NCBI GenBank assembly: GCA_008704415.1
Contig: VXIS01000210.1
Span: 1 to 64,000, forward strand
Length of the DNA: 64,000 bases
Reading direction: 5' to 3'
Source of the DNA: Sphaerosporella brunnea
Taxonomy: Eukaryota > Ascomycota > Pezizomycetes > Pezizales > Pyronemataceae
Made by a program: the position numbers and the translations under genes. A model generated the notes under the pieces. The model worked only from the letters and a program-made list of their open reading frames with translations. It did no database searches and was not told where the DNA came from. Numbering within the stretch: position 1 is the stretch's first letter; the number at the start of each line of letters is the position of its first letter. Positions 1-9,556 of the stretch are shown one piece after another.

Positions 1-1119
1 TAGGTAGGGTAGGAAGCCAGTTTTCGAAGCAGAGGAGGGGGGCGGGGAGCAATGAGAGGTTTTATGATAGGTCCGACGAGAGCTGAACGCATCGATGCGC
101 AGCAGCCGGGTTGCGTGGTAGGCAGCGTCCCAACTTATCGAGGCGAGGTGGATGAGCTTTTGTGTGTGTTTCCAGCTTGTGGACGGATGCGGGGGCTTGG
201 CCCATTCGGGCGTTCATCGTGGCGGTGTCACACGGCTCTGTCTGAGAACAGCCAAGGGTTTGCTGGCTTGTTGTACGGTGGACTGATAGCTTTGGTATCT
301 TGCGGGTATGCAGGAAAGGCTTCAGTCTCGTCGACATCGAATGTGACAAGCATGATTAGATGGCCCAGTTTGGGGCGCTCCGGTGGTCCGCGTATGGCAA
401 AAGCAGAGGCAGAGCCATCGAGGGATAGCTTGGATAGGTTATATATACATCGTGAAACCGGACGGGAGAAAATAGGCAACTGTCGGCTCTCACCGAATGG
501 ACACGCATCTGGCAACCCATCCGATCAGGCGATGGCTTTCCCGAGCGAGATCACCCCCCTTCTGGGCCCGCGCCCTTGGTGCGGTTGCCGGCCTTCGGGG
601 TATGGCTGCGCTGGTTGATGGTCGGCGTGCCTGCTTCGCGCAGGCTCTGCTGCGACCCCCATTGCTGCTGTCGCTGGGGCTAGGCTTGTCTTTTCTGGGC
701 CCGCCGCGCTGCGTGAAGCATGCCCGTTCGACTTTGGATGGATGGATGGATGGATCAACAACTGTATCGCGTGACAGTTGACCGGTCGGTGTTGCCAGGC
801 GTCGGGCGAGCATGTCTCCGCCGTTTCTTGCAGCGGGCGGGGCTGCGAGTGATACACAATGAGTTGGCGTCGGGTTAAGCTACTAGTTCTCGCGAAAACG
901 CCCGACTTCGCGTTTTCCTGTAGGTCATTTTCTGCAGTGAGAGAAAAGAGCTTTGCATTGTGTTCACTGGCATCGTGTTCCCCAGGCCTGGTGAGCAACC
1001 CAGCGGGCATCATCCGTACGGTATCAGTCAGTGGTCCATTGGTGCGGCGGCGGCGTTGCGGCATCGAACTCGGATGGGGTGGACGCCAATCTATACGCTG
1101 CGAAAAAACAAAAAAACAA

Positions 1120-1238
1120 AACTACAGTACGAGGGATTCCCATGTGGTCACCCACCATAGTACTAACCTCGCGATACACTGCTTAACTAGGGCTGAGCGG
1201 ACGGGAAGCCGTGCTTTCAGTGTTCTATGACCGTAGCT
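1120..1238 (-). rRNA. 5S rRNA gene, left palindrome arm
   Basis: This is the mirror image of the 5S-like gene at 3022-3140. It is about 119 bp long and shows the conserved 5S landmarks on the minus strand: TCCCGTCCGCTCAGCC in the 5' half, then AAGCAGTGTA, GGTTAGTACTA, GGGTGACCAC and GGGAATCCC. The ends can pair imperfectly (AGCTAC with GTAGTT), and a T-rich tract follows as a Pol III terminator. Fungal 5S genes are often dispersed, so a lone copy is plausible. Whether it is active or a relic is unknown. Confidence 0.75.
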
Positions 1239-1584
1239 GGTGACACCTCAAGACTAAGATCGTTTTGGATGATGGGGAGCAGTTACGGCCGGCCCGATAA
1301 CCGCTATTGACGAAGGGATATAAGTCTGTATGTTCCCTCAGAAAAAAAAGGCGTTGGTGAGCAATCCCAGATACACACGCTTTACCCGTTGTCGGATGGG
1401 AAGGGGAGAATGGTCATTGTGAGAGTCGGAGAAAGGCGGCGCAGAAAGTGACAAAAAGATAAACCCATTCGATGACGGAGACTTTCGACCGATCGGCGCA
1501 TTTTCATTTGCAACAATTTTCATCTCATCTCCTACTATATAGAGCGAAGTTTCCGGCGCGAAAATTTACCCGGCTTCCCAGCGA

Positions 1585-1974
1585 GTGACGATCCGTGCGG
1601 TCATGTGTCACGCATTTTGGAGCAGAGCCATGGAACGAGCACCAGCGAGAGAAATAGTTGCCCTGGGACGCAGTGTGATGCTCCCAAAGATCAAGATTGT
1701 CAGCACTGCTGATCGGGATATGTCGTTCAAGTTAATCCGGCTTCAATATCCTGTACGCTTGGCGTTCTCTATGACGATGAACAAGTCCCAAGGGCAGTCG
1801 CTGAAGTACGTTGGTGTCCATGTGCAGGAGGAGGTATTCAGTCACGGACAACTATATGTGGCGCTGTCCCGCGCAACAAGCGGTGATCGTGTCAGCGTGC
1901 TGTTGCCAGAGACGACATCTGGAAGAGACGGGCATTGTCTCAACGTGGTGTACAATGAGGTTTTTGAGTGCTGA
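1585..1974 (+). pseudogene. Helitron/PIF1-type helicase C-terminal fragment, left arm
   Basis: This open frame of 129 residues carries only the end of a PIF1-like helicase of the kind found in Helitron RepHel proteins. Visible motifs are YPVRLAFSMTMNKSQGQS (helicase motif V region) and FSHGQLYVALSRATS (motif VI). The Walker A and B motifs and the Rep nuclease are absent, so this cannot be a working helicase. The frame lies about 150 bp before the palindrome centre and points towards it. The first ATG is arbitrary, because homology begins somewhat downstream. An identical copy faces it at 2286-2675. Confidence 0.8.
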
Positions 1975-1991
1975 TGTACATATTTTAATCC

Positions 1992-2089
1992 CAAAAAAGC
2001 AATCGTGCAAAGGACGGCGGGGGTCATAATCTCCGCGATCTCAAAAAAAGCAATCGTGCAAAGGACAACGACGGGTCATAATCTCCGCG
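1992..2089 (+). repeat. Two tandem ~46-bp direct repeats downstream of helicase tail
   Basis: Units at 1992-2037 and 2042-2089 both read CAAAAAAGCAATCGTGCAAAGGAC, then a short variable segment, then GGGTCATAATCTCCGCG. They lie between the helicase stop codon and the palindrome centre and are mirrored at 2171-2268. They may belong to the 3' non-coding end of the Helitron. Confidence 0.85.
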
Positions 2090-2285
2090 TAACCATATAA
2101 ACGTCACAGATGATCACACACCGTGTGGTCGCCACACGGTGTGTGATCATCTGTGACGTTTATATGGTTACGCGGAGATTATGACCCGTCGTTGTCCTTT
2201 GCACGATTGCTTTTTTTGAGATCGCGGAGATTATGACCCCCGCCGTCCTTTGCACGATTGCTTTTTTGGGATTAAAATATGTACA

Positions 2286-2675
2286 TCAGCACTCAAAAAC
2301 CTCATTGTACACCACGTTGAGACAATGCCCGTCTCTTCCAGATGTCGTCTCTGGCAACAGCACGCTGACACGATCACCGCTTGTTGCGCGGGACAGCGCC
2401 ACATATAGTTGTCCGTGACTGAATACCTCCTCCTGCACATGGACACCAACGTACTTCAGCGACTGCCCTTGGGACTTGTTCATCGTCATAGAGAACGCCA
2501 AGCGTACAGGATATTGAAGCCGGATTAACTTGAACGACATATCCCGATCAGCAGTGCTGACAATCTTGATCTTTGGGAGCATCACACTGCGTCCCAGGGC
2601 AACTATTTCTCTCGCTGGTGCTCGTTCCATGGCTCTGCTCCAAAATGCGTGACACATGACCGCACGGATCGTCAC
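2286..2675 (-). pseudogene. Helitron/PIF1-type helicase C-terminal fragment, right arm
   Basis: This is the exact mirror copy of the 1585-1974 fragment, again 129 residues with the NKSQGQS and GQLYVALSRATS motifs. It points at the palindrome centre, so the two helicase tails stand tail to tail with about 310 bp between their stop codons. There is no N-terminal helicase core upstream in this arm. Its lack of divergence from the left copy means the duplication is very recent, kept identical by gene conversion, or artefactual. Confidence 0.8.
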
Positions 2676-3021
2676 TCGCTGGGAAGCCGGGTAAATTTTC
2701 GCGCCGGAAACTTCGCTCTATATAGTAGGAGATGAGATGAAAATTGTTGCAAATGAAAATGCGCCGATCGGTCGAAAGTCTCCGTCATCGAATGGGTTTA
2801 TCTTTTTGTCACTTTCTGCGCCGCCTTTCTCCGACTCTCACAATGACCATTCTCCCCTTCCCATCCGACAACGGGTAAAGCGTGTGTATCTGGGATTGCT
2901 CACCAACGCCTTTTTTTTCTGAGGGAACATACAGACTTATATCCCTTCGTCAATAGCGGTTATCGGGCCGGCCGTAACTGCTCCCCATCATCCAAAACGA
3001 TCTTAGTCTTGAGGTGTCACC

Positions 3022-3140
3022 AGCTACGGTCATAGAACACTGAAAGCACGGCTTCCCGTCCGCTCAGCCCTAGTTAAGCAGTGTATCGCGAGGTTAGTAC
3101 TATGGTGGGTGACCACATGGGAATCCCTCGTACTGTAGTT
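3022..3140 (+). rRNA. 5S rRNA gene, right palindrome arm
   Basis: A 119-bp 5S-like gene. The order of landmarks fits fungal 5S rRNA: CTTCCCGTCCGCTCAGCC, TTAAGCAGTGTATCGC (internal control region box A area), AGGTTAGTACTATGG, TGGGTGACCACATGGGAATCCC. Imperfectly complementary termini and a T-rich terminator follow from 3141. It is transcribed away from the palindrome centre, and its mirror twin at 1120-1238 is transcribed away in the other direction. The imperfect terminal stem leaves open that it is a 5S-derived relic. Confidence 0.78.
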
Positions 3141-4272
3141 TTGTTTTTTTGTTTTTTCGCAGCGTATAGATTGGCGTCCACCCCATCCGAGTTCGATGCC
3201 GCAACGCCGCCGCCGCACCAATGGACCACTGACTGATACCGTACGGATGATGCCCGCTGGGTTGCTCACCAGGCCTGGGGAACACGATGCCAGTGAACAC
3301 AATGCAAAGCTCTTTTCTCTCACTGCAGAAAATGACCTACAGGAAAACGCGAAGTCGGGCGTTTTCGCGAGAACTAGTAGCTTAACCCGACGCCAACTCA
3401 TTGTGTATCACTCGCAGCCCCGCCCGCTGCAAGAAACGGCGGAGACATGCTCGCCCGACGCCTGGCAACACCGACCGGTCAACTGTCACGCGATACAGTT
3501 GTTGATCCATCCATCCATCCATCCAAAGTCGAACGGGCATGCTTCACGCAGCGCGGCGGGCCCAGAAAAGACAAGCCTAGCCCCAGCGACAGCAGCAATG
3601 GGGGTCGCAGCAGAGCCTGCGCGAAGCAGGCACGCCGACCATCAACCAGCGCAGCCATACCCCGAAGGCCGGCAACCGCACCAAGGGCGCGGGCCCAGAA
3701 GGGGGGTGATCTCGCTCGGGAAAGCCATCGCCTGATCGGATGGGTTGCCAGATGCGTGTCCATTCGGTGAGAGCCGACAGTTGCCTATTTTCTCCCGTCC
3801 GGTTTCACGATGTATATATAACCTATCCAAGCTATCCCTCGATGGCTCTGCCTCTGCTTTTGCCATACGCGGACCACCGGAGCGCCCCAAACTGGGCCAT
3901 CTAATCATGCTTGTCACATTCGATGTCGACGAGACTGAAGCCTTTCCTGCATACCCGCAAGATACCAAAGCTATCAGTCCACCGTACAACAAGCCAGCAA
4001 ACCCTTGGCTGGGGGGGGGGGGGGGTTCTCAGACAGAGCCGTGTGACACCGCCACGATGAACGCCCGAATGGGCCAAGCCCCCGCATCCGTCCACAAGCT
4101 GGAAAACACACAAAAGCTCATCCACCTCGCCTCGATAAGTTGGGACGCTGCCTACCACGCAACCCGGCTGCTGCGCATCGATGCGTTCAGCTCTCGTCGG
4201 ACCTATCATAAAACCTCTCATTGCTCCCCGCCCCCCTCCTCTGCTTCGAAAACTGGCTTCCTACCCTACCTA

Positions 4273-5266
4273 GTCTTCAACAACACACACAAGCTTCACC
4301 CGCTATCCCCCAGCCTCAGCCCCAGCCCCAGCCCCAGCACCTCCATTGTGAACAAGAACCTCGACGACGACTTTCCCAGATCTCTCTCTCTCTATATCAT
4401 AAAAACCAAGATGAAAAAAAAAAAAAAAAAAAACCGCAATGATCCATACCAAAAATGCACTCCAACGCCGCCCTCCCGGCCCCCAACAACTCCGCACAAC
4501 CCAACTCCATCCCCAGCAGCCGAGTGATTCACTACACAGCACTCGCCCAAACCCAATATCTCACTGACATGTATGCACGCGCGCACAGAGCTCTTATGCA
4601 ACTCTGTACTAGTACAGAATTCTAGTCTCAGCATAATAATAATAATAATCACCATACCCAACCAAACTCAAAAATTTGCCAATACGCAATGCTTAATTCT
4701 ATCCCCCCCCCCCCCCAATACACCGTGAAGTGTGTAAAATACAACGCTCAAAAACAAAAAAAAAAACCTGAAAAGCAGAGCCGAAAACTCCGTTCCGAAT
4801 ACGCCAATAAAATAAAACAAAAACAAAAGGTAAGAAAAAAAAAACGCACCATACATGCATGCATACAAAGAAAAACCGAGGCAAAAAAAAGTACACACAA
4901 GAATCGAAAAAAGAGAAGAAAAAATACCCACAATCTCCGGACATGCTGCTTCCCCAGGAAGGAAGAAATGAAAAGGATGTGCAAAGAAAAAAGATGCTGT
5001 TGTGTCAGGCCATGATGGGTTCCCCCCCCCAGTATCCCCCGATTGATATCCAATGTTCCCACAATTTTCATACCCTCAATGCGATTGTCCAATGATGATG
5101 CTCCTCCTCCTCAAAAAAAGTTCGTAATAATACAGCTGATCCGGTGACGCCGTTTCTTCCCAAATCCGATTGGCACCCATATGTACTCATGCTCCCCATC
5201 CGATATCGAAAAAATATGTATCGTAAACGCATAATCCGTGATAGTGCTTGTTGTGCTGCTAGTGCT
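4273..5266. other. Intergenic, homopolymer-rich stretch without a recognisable gene
   Basis: This segment holds CT-rich and A-rich sequence, a run of about 19 A from 4413, a C run at 4705-4717 and many short A tracts up to about 4990. The open frames here are lysine-rich or phenylalanine-rich translations of these tracts and are not credible genes. It follows the right end of the palindrome and precedes the 3' end of the RGS gene. Confidence 0.6.
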
Positions 5267-6391
5267 TCACCAGTAGGTGCCATGCTCCGGCTTCTTCTTT
5301 CCCCACACGATTCCCCTTCCCAATCCCCTCGTAACCCGGTTCCATCCGTTCTCATGCTTGCTACCGTGCCTCTTAGGACTGTCACTAAGAATCGTCGCGT
5401 CGCTGGCAGGCGGCGTGGTAGGCGGCGTTTTCGGGCTGCCCCAGCTAGTGCTGCTGGATCCGGAGTCCGCCACGAGCGCCACGCTGTCCCCACTGGCATT
5501 GCTGGGCCAGCTGCTTGGTGGCTGCGGCATCGGGTTGGAGCTGTGTCGCTGGTGGTGCCAGCCCAGGGCAGCCGAGAATGGCGAGGTGGTGCGCGGGATA
5601 CGTGGAGGTGCGGGACACGAGTGCGCAAAGTCGACGGGACTGGGCGGGCTGGGTTCACGCGAGCCTTTGCGGCGGAGAATCCGGTCGTCGGGGGAGCCGC
5701 GCAGGAACACACTTTCGTCGGAAGCATTGGCACCCCAGGTGGTGGGACAGCAAGGGTTCGACGCGAAGGCGTTGTTGTGGGAACAGTCGCTGAGAAAAGG
5801 GACAAGAACACTTTCCTGCATCAGCTCGTGCACGATGTCGACCGCTGGGTCGAGGGTTTCTGGTGGTGGTGGCATGCGCACGTTTGGCGTTGAGAGTATT
5901 TTGTCGCGGACGCTGCATGGGAGATTCACTTCGCGCGGCCCGTCGGGGACGATGTAAGCGTCGATCAGTTTCTGCCACAGTTTACGCACATAGGCACAGT
6001 CTTTAGGGCTGGGAGCGGATTGGCGGTCTTTTGGGTTGGTGATGGAGTTGTAATGTTTGCGGTATCGGCGGGCGTCCATGGTGAACTCCAAAGTTTCCAG
6101 GCAGTGATTCTGGGACAGGTAAGCCATGAAGGCGCCCAAGGTGTAAGGTGGTGGCGCAGAGCCGGAGAGCACATCGGTAAGTGTGGGTTGCTTAAAGCAG
6201 TACGGGTTTGCAGGGTAGACTCTCATGTCGGCGCGGCACGGTCGGCCGTCACTGTCAGGAGTGGTAGTTTGTGTGGTCGACTCGTCGTCGGATTCGGTTT
6301 CAGGCGAGCACGAGCCGGCTCGAGATGAACTCCGAGAGGACAACGACAAGTCGAGCGAAGGCGGCCTTCGTGATCTCGAGCGTGGTGTCAT
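5267..6391 (-). CDS. RGS-domain protein (regulator of G-protein signalling)
   Basis: A single-exon gene of 374 aa. An N-terminal Ser/Arg-rich stretch (about 1-50) is followed by an RGS fold at about 68-215. It is recognised from TLTDVLSGSAPPPYTLGAF, FMAYLSQNHCLETLEF and the late helix around VDIVHELMQESVLVPFLSD, separated by a fungal-type insertion. RGS domains accelerate GTP hydrolysis on G-alpha subunits, so a role in damping heterotrimeric G-protein signalling is expected. The rest (about 225-374) is Ser/Pro-rich and probably disordered. No membrane segment, DEP or PX domain is visible, so it resembles the small fungal RGS proteins, but the paralogue group cannot be fixed. The start at 6391 is the first Met of the frame; no upstream exon was found. 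Confidence 0.8.
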   Translation of the reverse strand: MTPRSRSRRPPSLDLSLSSRSSSRAGSCSPETESDDESTTQTTTPDSDGRPCRADMRVYPANPYCFKQPTLTDVLSGSAPPPYTLGAFMAYLSQNHCLETLEFTMDARRYRKHYNSITNPKDRQSAPSPKDCAYVRKLWQKLIDAYIVPDGPREVNLPCSVRDKILSTPNVRMPPPPETLDPAVDIVHELMQESVLVPFLSDCSHNNAFASNPCCPTTWGANASDESVFLRGSPDDRILRRKGSREPSPPSPVDFAHSCPAPPRIPRTTSPFSAALGWHHQRHSSNPMPQPPSSWPSNASGDSVALVADSGSSSTSWGSPKTPPTTPPASDATILSDSPKRHGSKHENGWNRVTRGLGRGIVWGKKKPEHGTYW

Positions 6392-7076
6392 GTTCGATGT
6401 AAAGTGTGGTTGGGGGGGGTGAAAGAAGTTGGGTTAACCGCGACTCAGGGTTCGTTGTCAAACGATATCCCCCTTCAACGGCTATTATATTCAAAACTGA
6501 TCCAGTTTTATGACGGGTGTGGAGCGAGATGGGGGGGGGGGGGGTTGTTATGAGGCGGACGTCGTCTCGTCGATCAGAGAAGCTTGTCTGAGCAATGTGA
6601 TTGGGTGTGATTGGGTGTGATCGGCAGGATATTACGATCGTCGTGGGCTTGCAAGAAAACGGGAAATGCTCTAGAAGCAGTTAAATATTTTCCGACCAAG
6701 AACTAATCCCACAACGTCAGTCTCAACGGCCACGGCAAGGTATTGGGCGAAACTCAGGCGGAGGTGTACGCCCGAGTCGCAACGGATTGCACGGTTACCC
6801 ACATGGCTGTTCAAAGAAAGTATGAAAGGCGGTAAGAATGATCTGATGTAGATTGATAAATATGCGGTGTGGGTGGCGAGTACGAATGATAATAAGCGCG
6901 AGTTCCCGTCCCAAGTCGAAGCCGTGCTTTTCCTTCCAGCAATTTTGATTGCCTTTCCCTTTCACAAGTGACACTACGCGCCGAGAGGATACTTCGAAAC
7001 GGCAAGCAGCATCAAATAGGACGGATGGATCTCGCAGTGGACAGTAAGGGCAGAGATGCAATGCAAGTAGCCGACT

Positions 7077-7121
<45 letters not shown>

Positions 7122-9556
7122 CTTCTCGAACAACCAAGGGACTCGTGTTACGAAAATTGAAGCGTGAATGAATGTCGTGCGAGTGAGCGGCGGCGGCGGT
7201 GGTGGTGGTGGTGGTGGTATTAGTTGATGTTGTTGTTGGTGGTTAGAAAGAAGAGTCGGAAGAATGACGGAACAGCGAGATGGGCGATTCTTAGGTTTGT
7301 GGTGGGCGGCGGAGCTTGCAGCCAACGTAACGTATGTGTGTGTGTGTGAAGGTAACCGACAATCTTTCCCTCCTTTTTTTTATTTTTGTTTTTTTTTTTT
7401 CCCTTTTCCCAATACCAAGCGGGCTGGTGTGTTGTTGTAGGAAGGCGGAGGTAGTGTTTGTGTGTGTGTGATGTGATGTCGGAGGCGGAGGGTGTGAGTG
7501 GGTAATGTATGAATTCTGTGGGTGTGGGAGGGGGAGACCTTTTTCTGCTACGGACGGGCTTATCTGGATATCTGGGATATGTGTGAATGATCTTGGGGGG
7601 TATGGGTATGGGTATGGGAATGATGGATATGGGGGATGGGTATGGGGATGGGTGGGTTGGATACGGTGTGGAGTGAGGGAGACGGTGGTTGGCTGCGAGA
7701 GCAGCAAGCAGGGTAGCGGTGTGGCAGGGTTCCGGGGGCCAGGAGCCAGGGACCAGGGTGGGTTGAGGAAGGTGGTGGAAGCCACCGCTGCTTCGACTGC
7801 TGCTTCTGCGGCTTCCTTTCAGCGAACGAGCGAGTGACGCCCATGCAAAGCGAGTGGAGTCCTTGGTGGTGTGGGTGGTGTGGGTGTGGGATGGTGGGCC
7901 AGGGTGAGGGTGCATTCCGACAGGGTTGGGGGGCGCTGATGGCAACGACGCTACTGCAGACGCAAGCTGCCGGGCTTCGAATGCAGCTAAGAAACGCTGG
8001 CCAGGGTGCAAAAAGCAAAACACCCCGGCTAGCACGCAAAGTGTTTGTGTGCGAAGGATCCAGCTTCTGCAGCGCTTGGCTCTCTCTCGCCCAGCGTTGG
8101 TTGGTGGGATGTTGGTTGGTTGGGGCTGATGTGCTGCTGCTGCTGCTGCGTGATATCGCCATGATTGGCTCGACCTGTGCCAGTGCGGGCATCCACTCAA
8201 GGCCCGCTGCCAAGACTGCTTTGTCTCACCACTGACCGGCCGGCGATCGGAGCAAGCAAGAAAGAAAGAAAGAAAGAAAAGAAAGAAGACAAGAGAATCA
8301 CACGCGCATAAGCAGTAAGCAGTGCGACCGCTTGTCTCCACATCCATGATACTCTAGCATGAAGTCCGCGCGCGCGAACAAAAAAGCATCATGATCTCCC
8401 GCATGCCCCCCCCCCCCCGTTCGCCCCTTTCCAGAAACGACAAAAAACCCGTCGTTTTCCATTTCTAGAAAAAAAAAAATGTCTCCCTGCAAAGCCGTCC
8501 GCTTCCATCATCAGCCTGCAGCTGTCGCTGGCACCACCCAAACACGCCCAAGTTACGTGTGTGTGTGTGTGCTTTTCCTGTTCACCTCCTGCCAGAGCCA
8601 GAGAGGATATATCATGACCCTCGCTCGCCCATCATCCCCCACAAAAAAAAAACGTCTTCTCGAAGCACGCAAGCCAAGCCAGCACTATGCGCCATTAGTT
8701 ATTGTCTCAGTCGTACACGCCAAAACAAAAAAAAAAAAAAAAAAAATGGAGCGCCACCACGTGGTCCACCGCCACGATCTCACCCGCCACCACCGCGCGC
8801 ACAGCATCACAGCATGTGTCTCGGAGTTCTCGGCTTCCGTGCGGGCGGGCGTAAAAGTTCGTTCCGTTGAGAAAAAAAAAAAATCTCGCGGGCGTGGGCG
8901 GGCGGGCGGGATGAGTACATAGAAAACAGATACAAAATAGAGATAAAGTTCCGACTGCATAGCCATGATCGCGGTCGGTGTACGTACCGAGATAGGTACC
9001 CTCCATAGCGCACACTTTAATCATCCCCCATCACCGCTACCCGCAGCTGCTATCTACCTCATACAACGAGCCCATTATTCTCATAGACATCCATACCTTG
9101 CTCAAGAACCCGCCTATTCCTACTTTATCTTCGATGGCAAATGTTGAATGAGTCGGAAACGCTTCCCCATTCATGATCCATGTTACGGACCCACCCCCCC
9201 TTTTCCCCGTCATGGTCATGGTCACTTTTTAAACGCCCCCTTTCTCAAAACGGCAGTCTTCTCGATCGAAGAAAGAAGTTGAGTCAACAACACAACGCAA
9301 CACCTCGCATAAAAGAATATAATCTCGTCACGATGCATCATCAACCACGACATCATCATCACCAGCTAGCTCTCCATCATAACAGCAGGCGAACGCGACC
9401 ATGACAACAGTAAGAGAAAAAAAAAATTCGCCAACGCCGGAATGCATCTCACTCATCTCATCACCGGCTCACGCGCCTAACACGTTGTCCCAGTGTGCCC
9501 CTTACAGAAAAAAATAAAAGCTACCCACCGAAATCGTGCCGTGACTTGCAGCGCCA
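6392..9556. other. Long intergenic region, low complexity, no supported gene
   Basis: This region holds G runs (6531-6542), a run of about 38 T at 7077-7116, GGT repeats near 7190-7220, GGGTAT repeats near 7595-7650, GAAA repeats near 8258-8290, a C run at 8406-8418 and several A runs. Long open frames (for example 7220-8347 on the minus strand) translate to His/Pro/Thr-rich low-complexity sequence without domain signal. It may contain the promoter and long 5' leader of the RGS gene. Confidence 0.55.

Larger units (their letters stand above)
1..4272. repeat. Giant near-perfect palindrome (inverted repeat, arms >=2.1 kb)
   Basis: The sequence from base 1 to 2128 reappears as its reverse complement at 2132-4272, with only TCG (2129-2131) between the arms. 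Mirror positions sum to about 4260. Two differences are visible: the right arm has a run of 15 G at 4011-4025 where the left arm has one G (near 251), and an AC/A-tract near 169 differs by one base (right-arm counterpart near 4110). The left arm starts at the window edge, so the repeat may extend further left; on the right, homology stops at 4272. A palindrome this long with almost no spacer may be a real inverted duplication or a fold-back artefact of reads or assembly. Confidence 0.97.

Noticed and set aside
3196..3735. 179-codon frames in the palindrome arms (also 525-1064)
   Set aside because: No family resemblance; they overlap the 5S-like gene region and other open frames in GC-rich sequence.
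7220..8347. 375-codon open frame on the minus strand
   Set aside because: It translates into His/Pro/Thr-rich low-complexity sequence from microsatellites; no domain, and overlapping frames are equally open.
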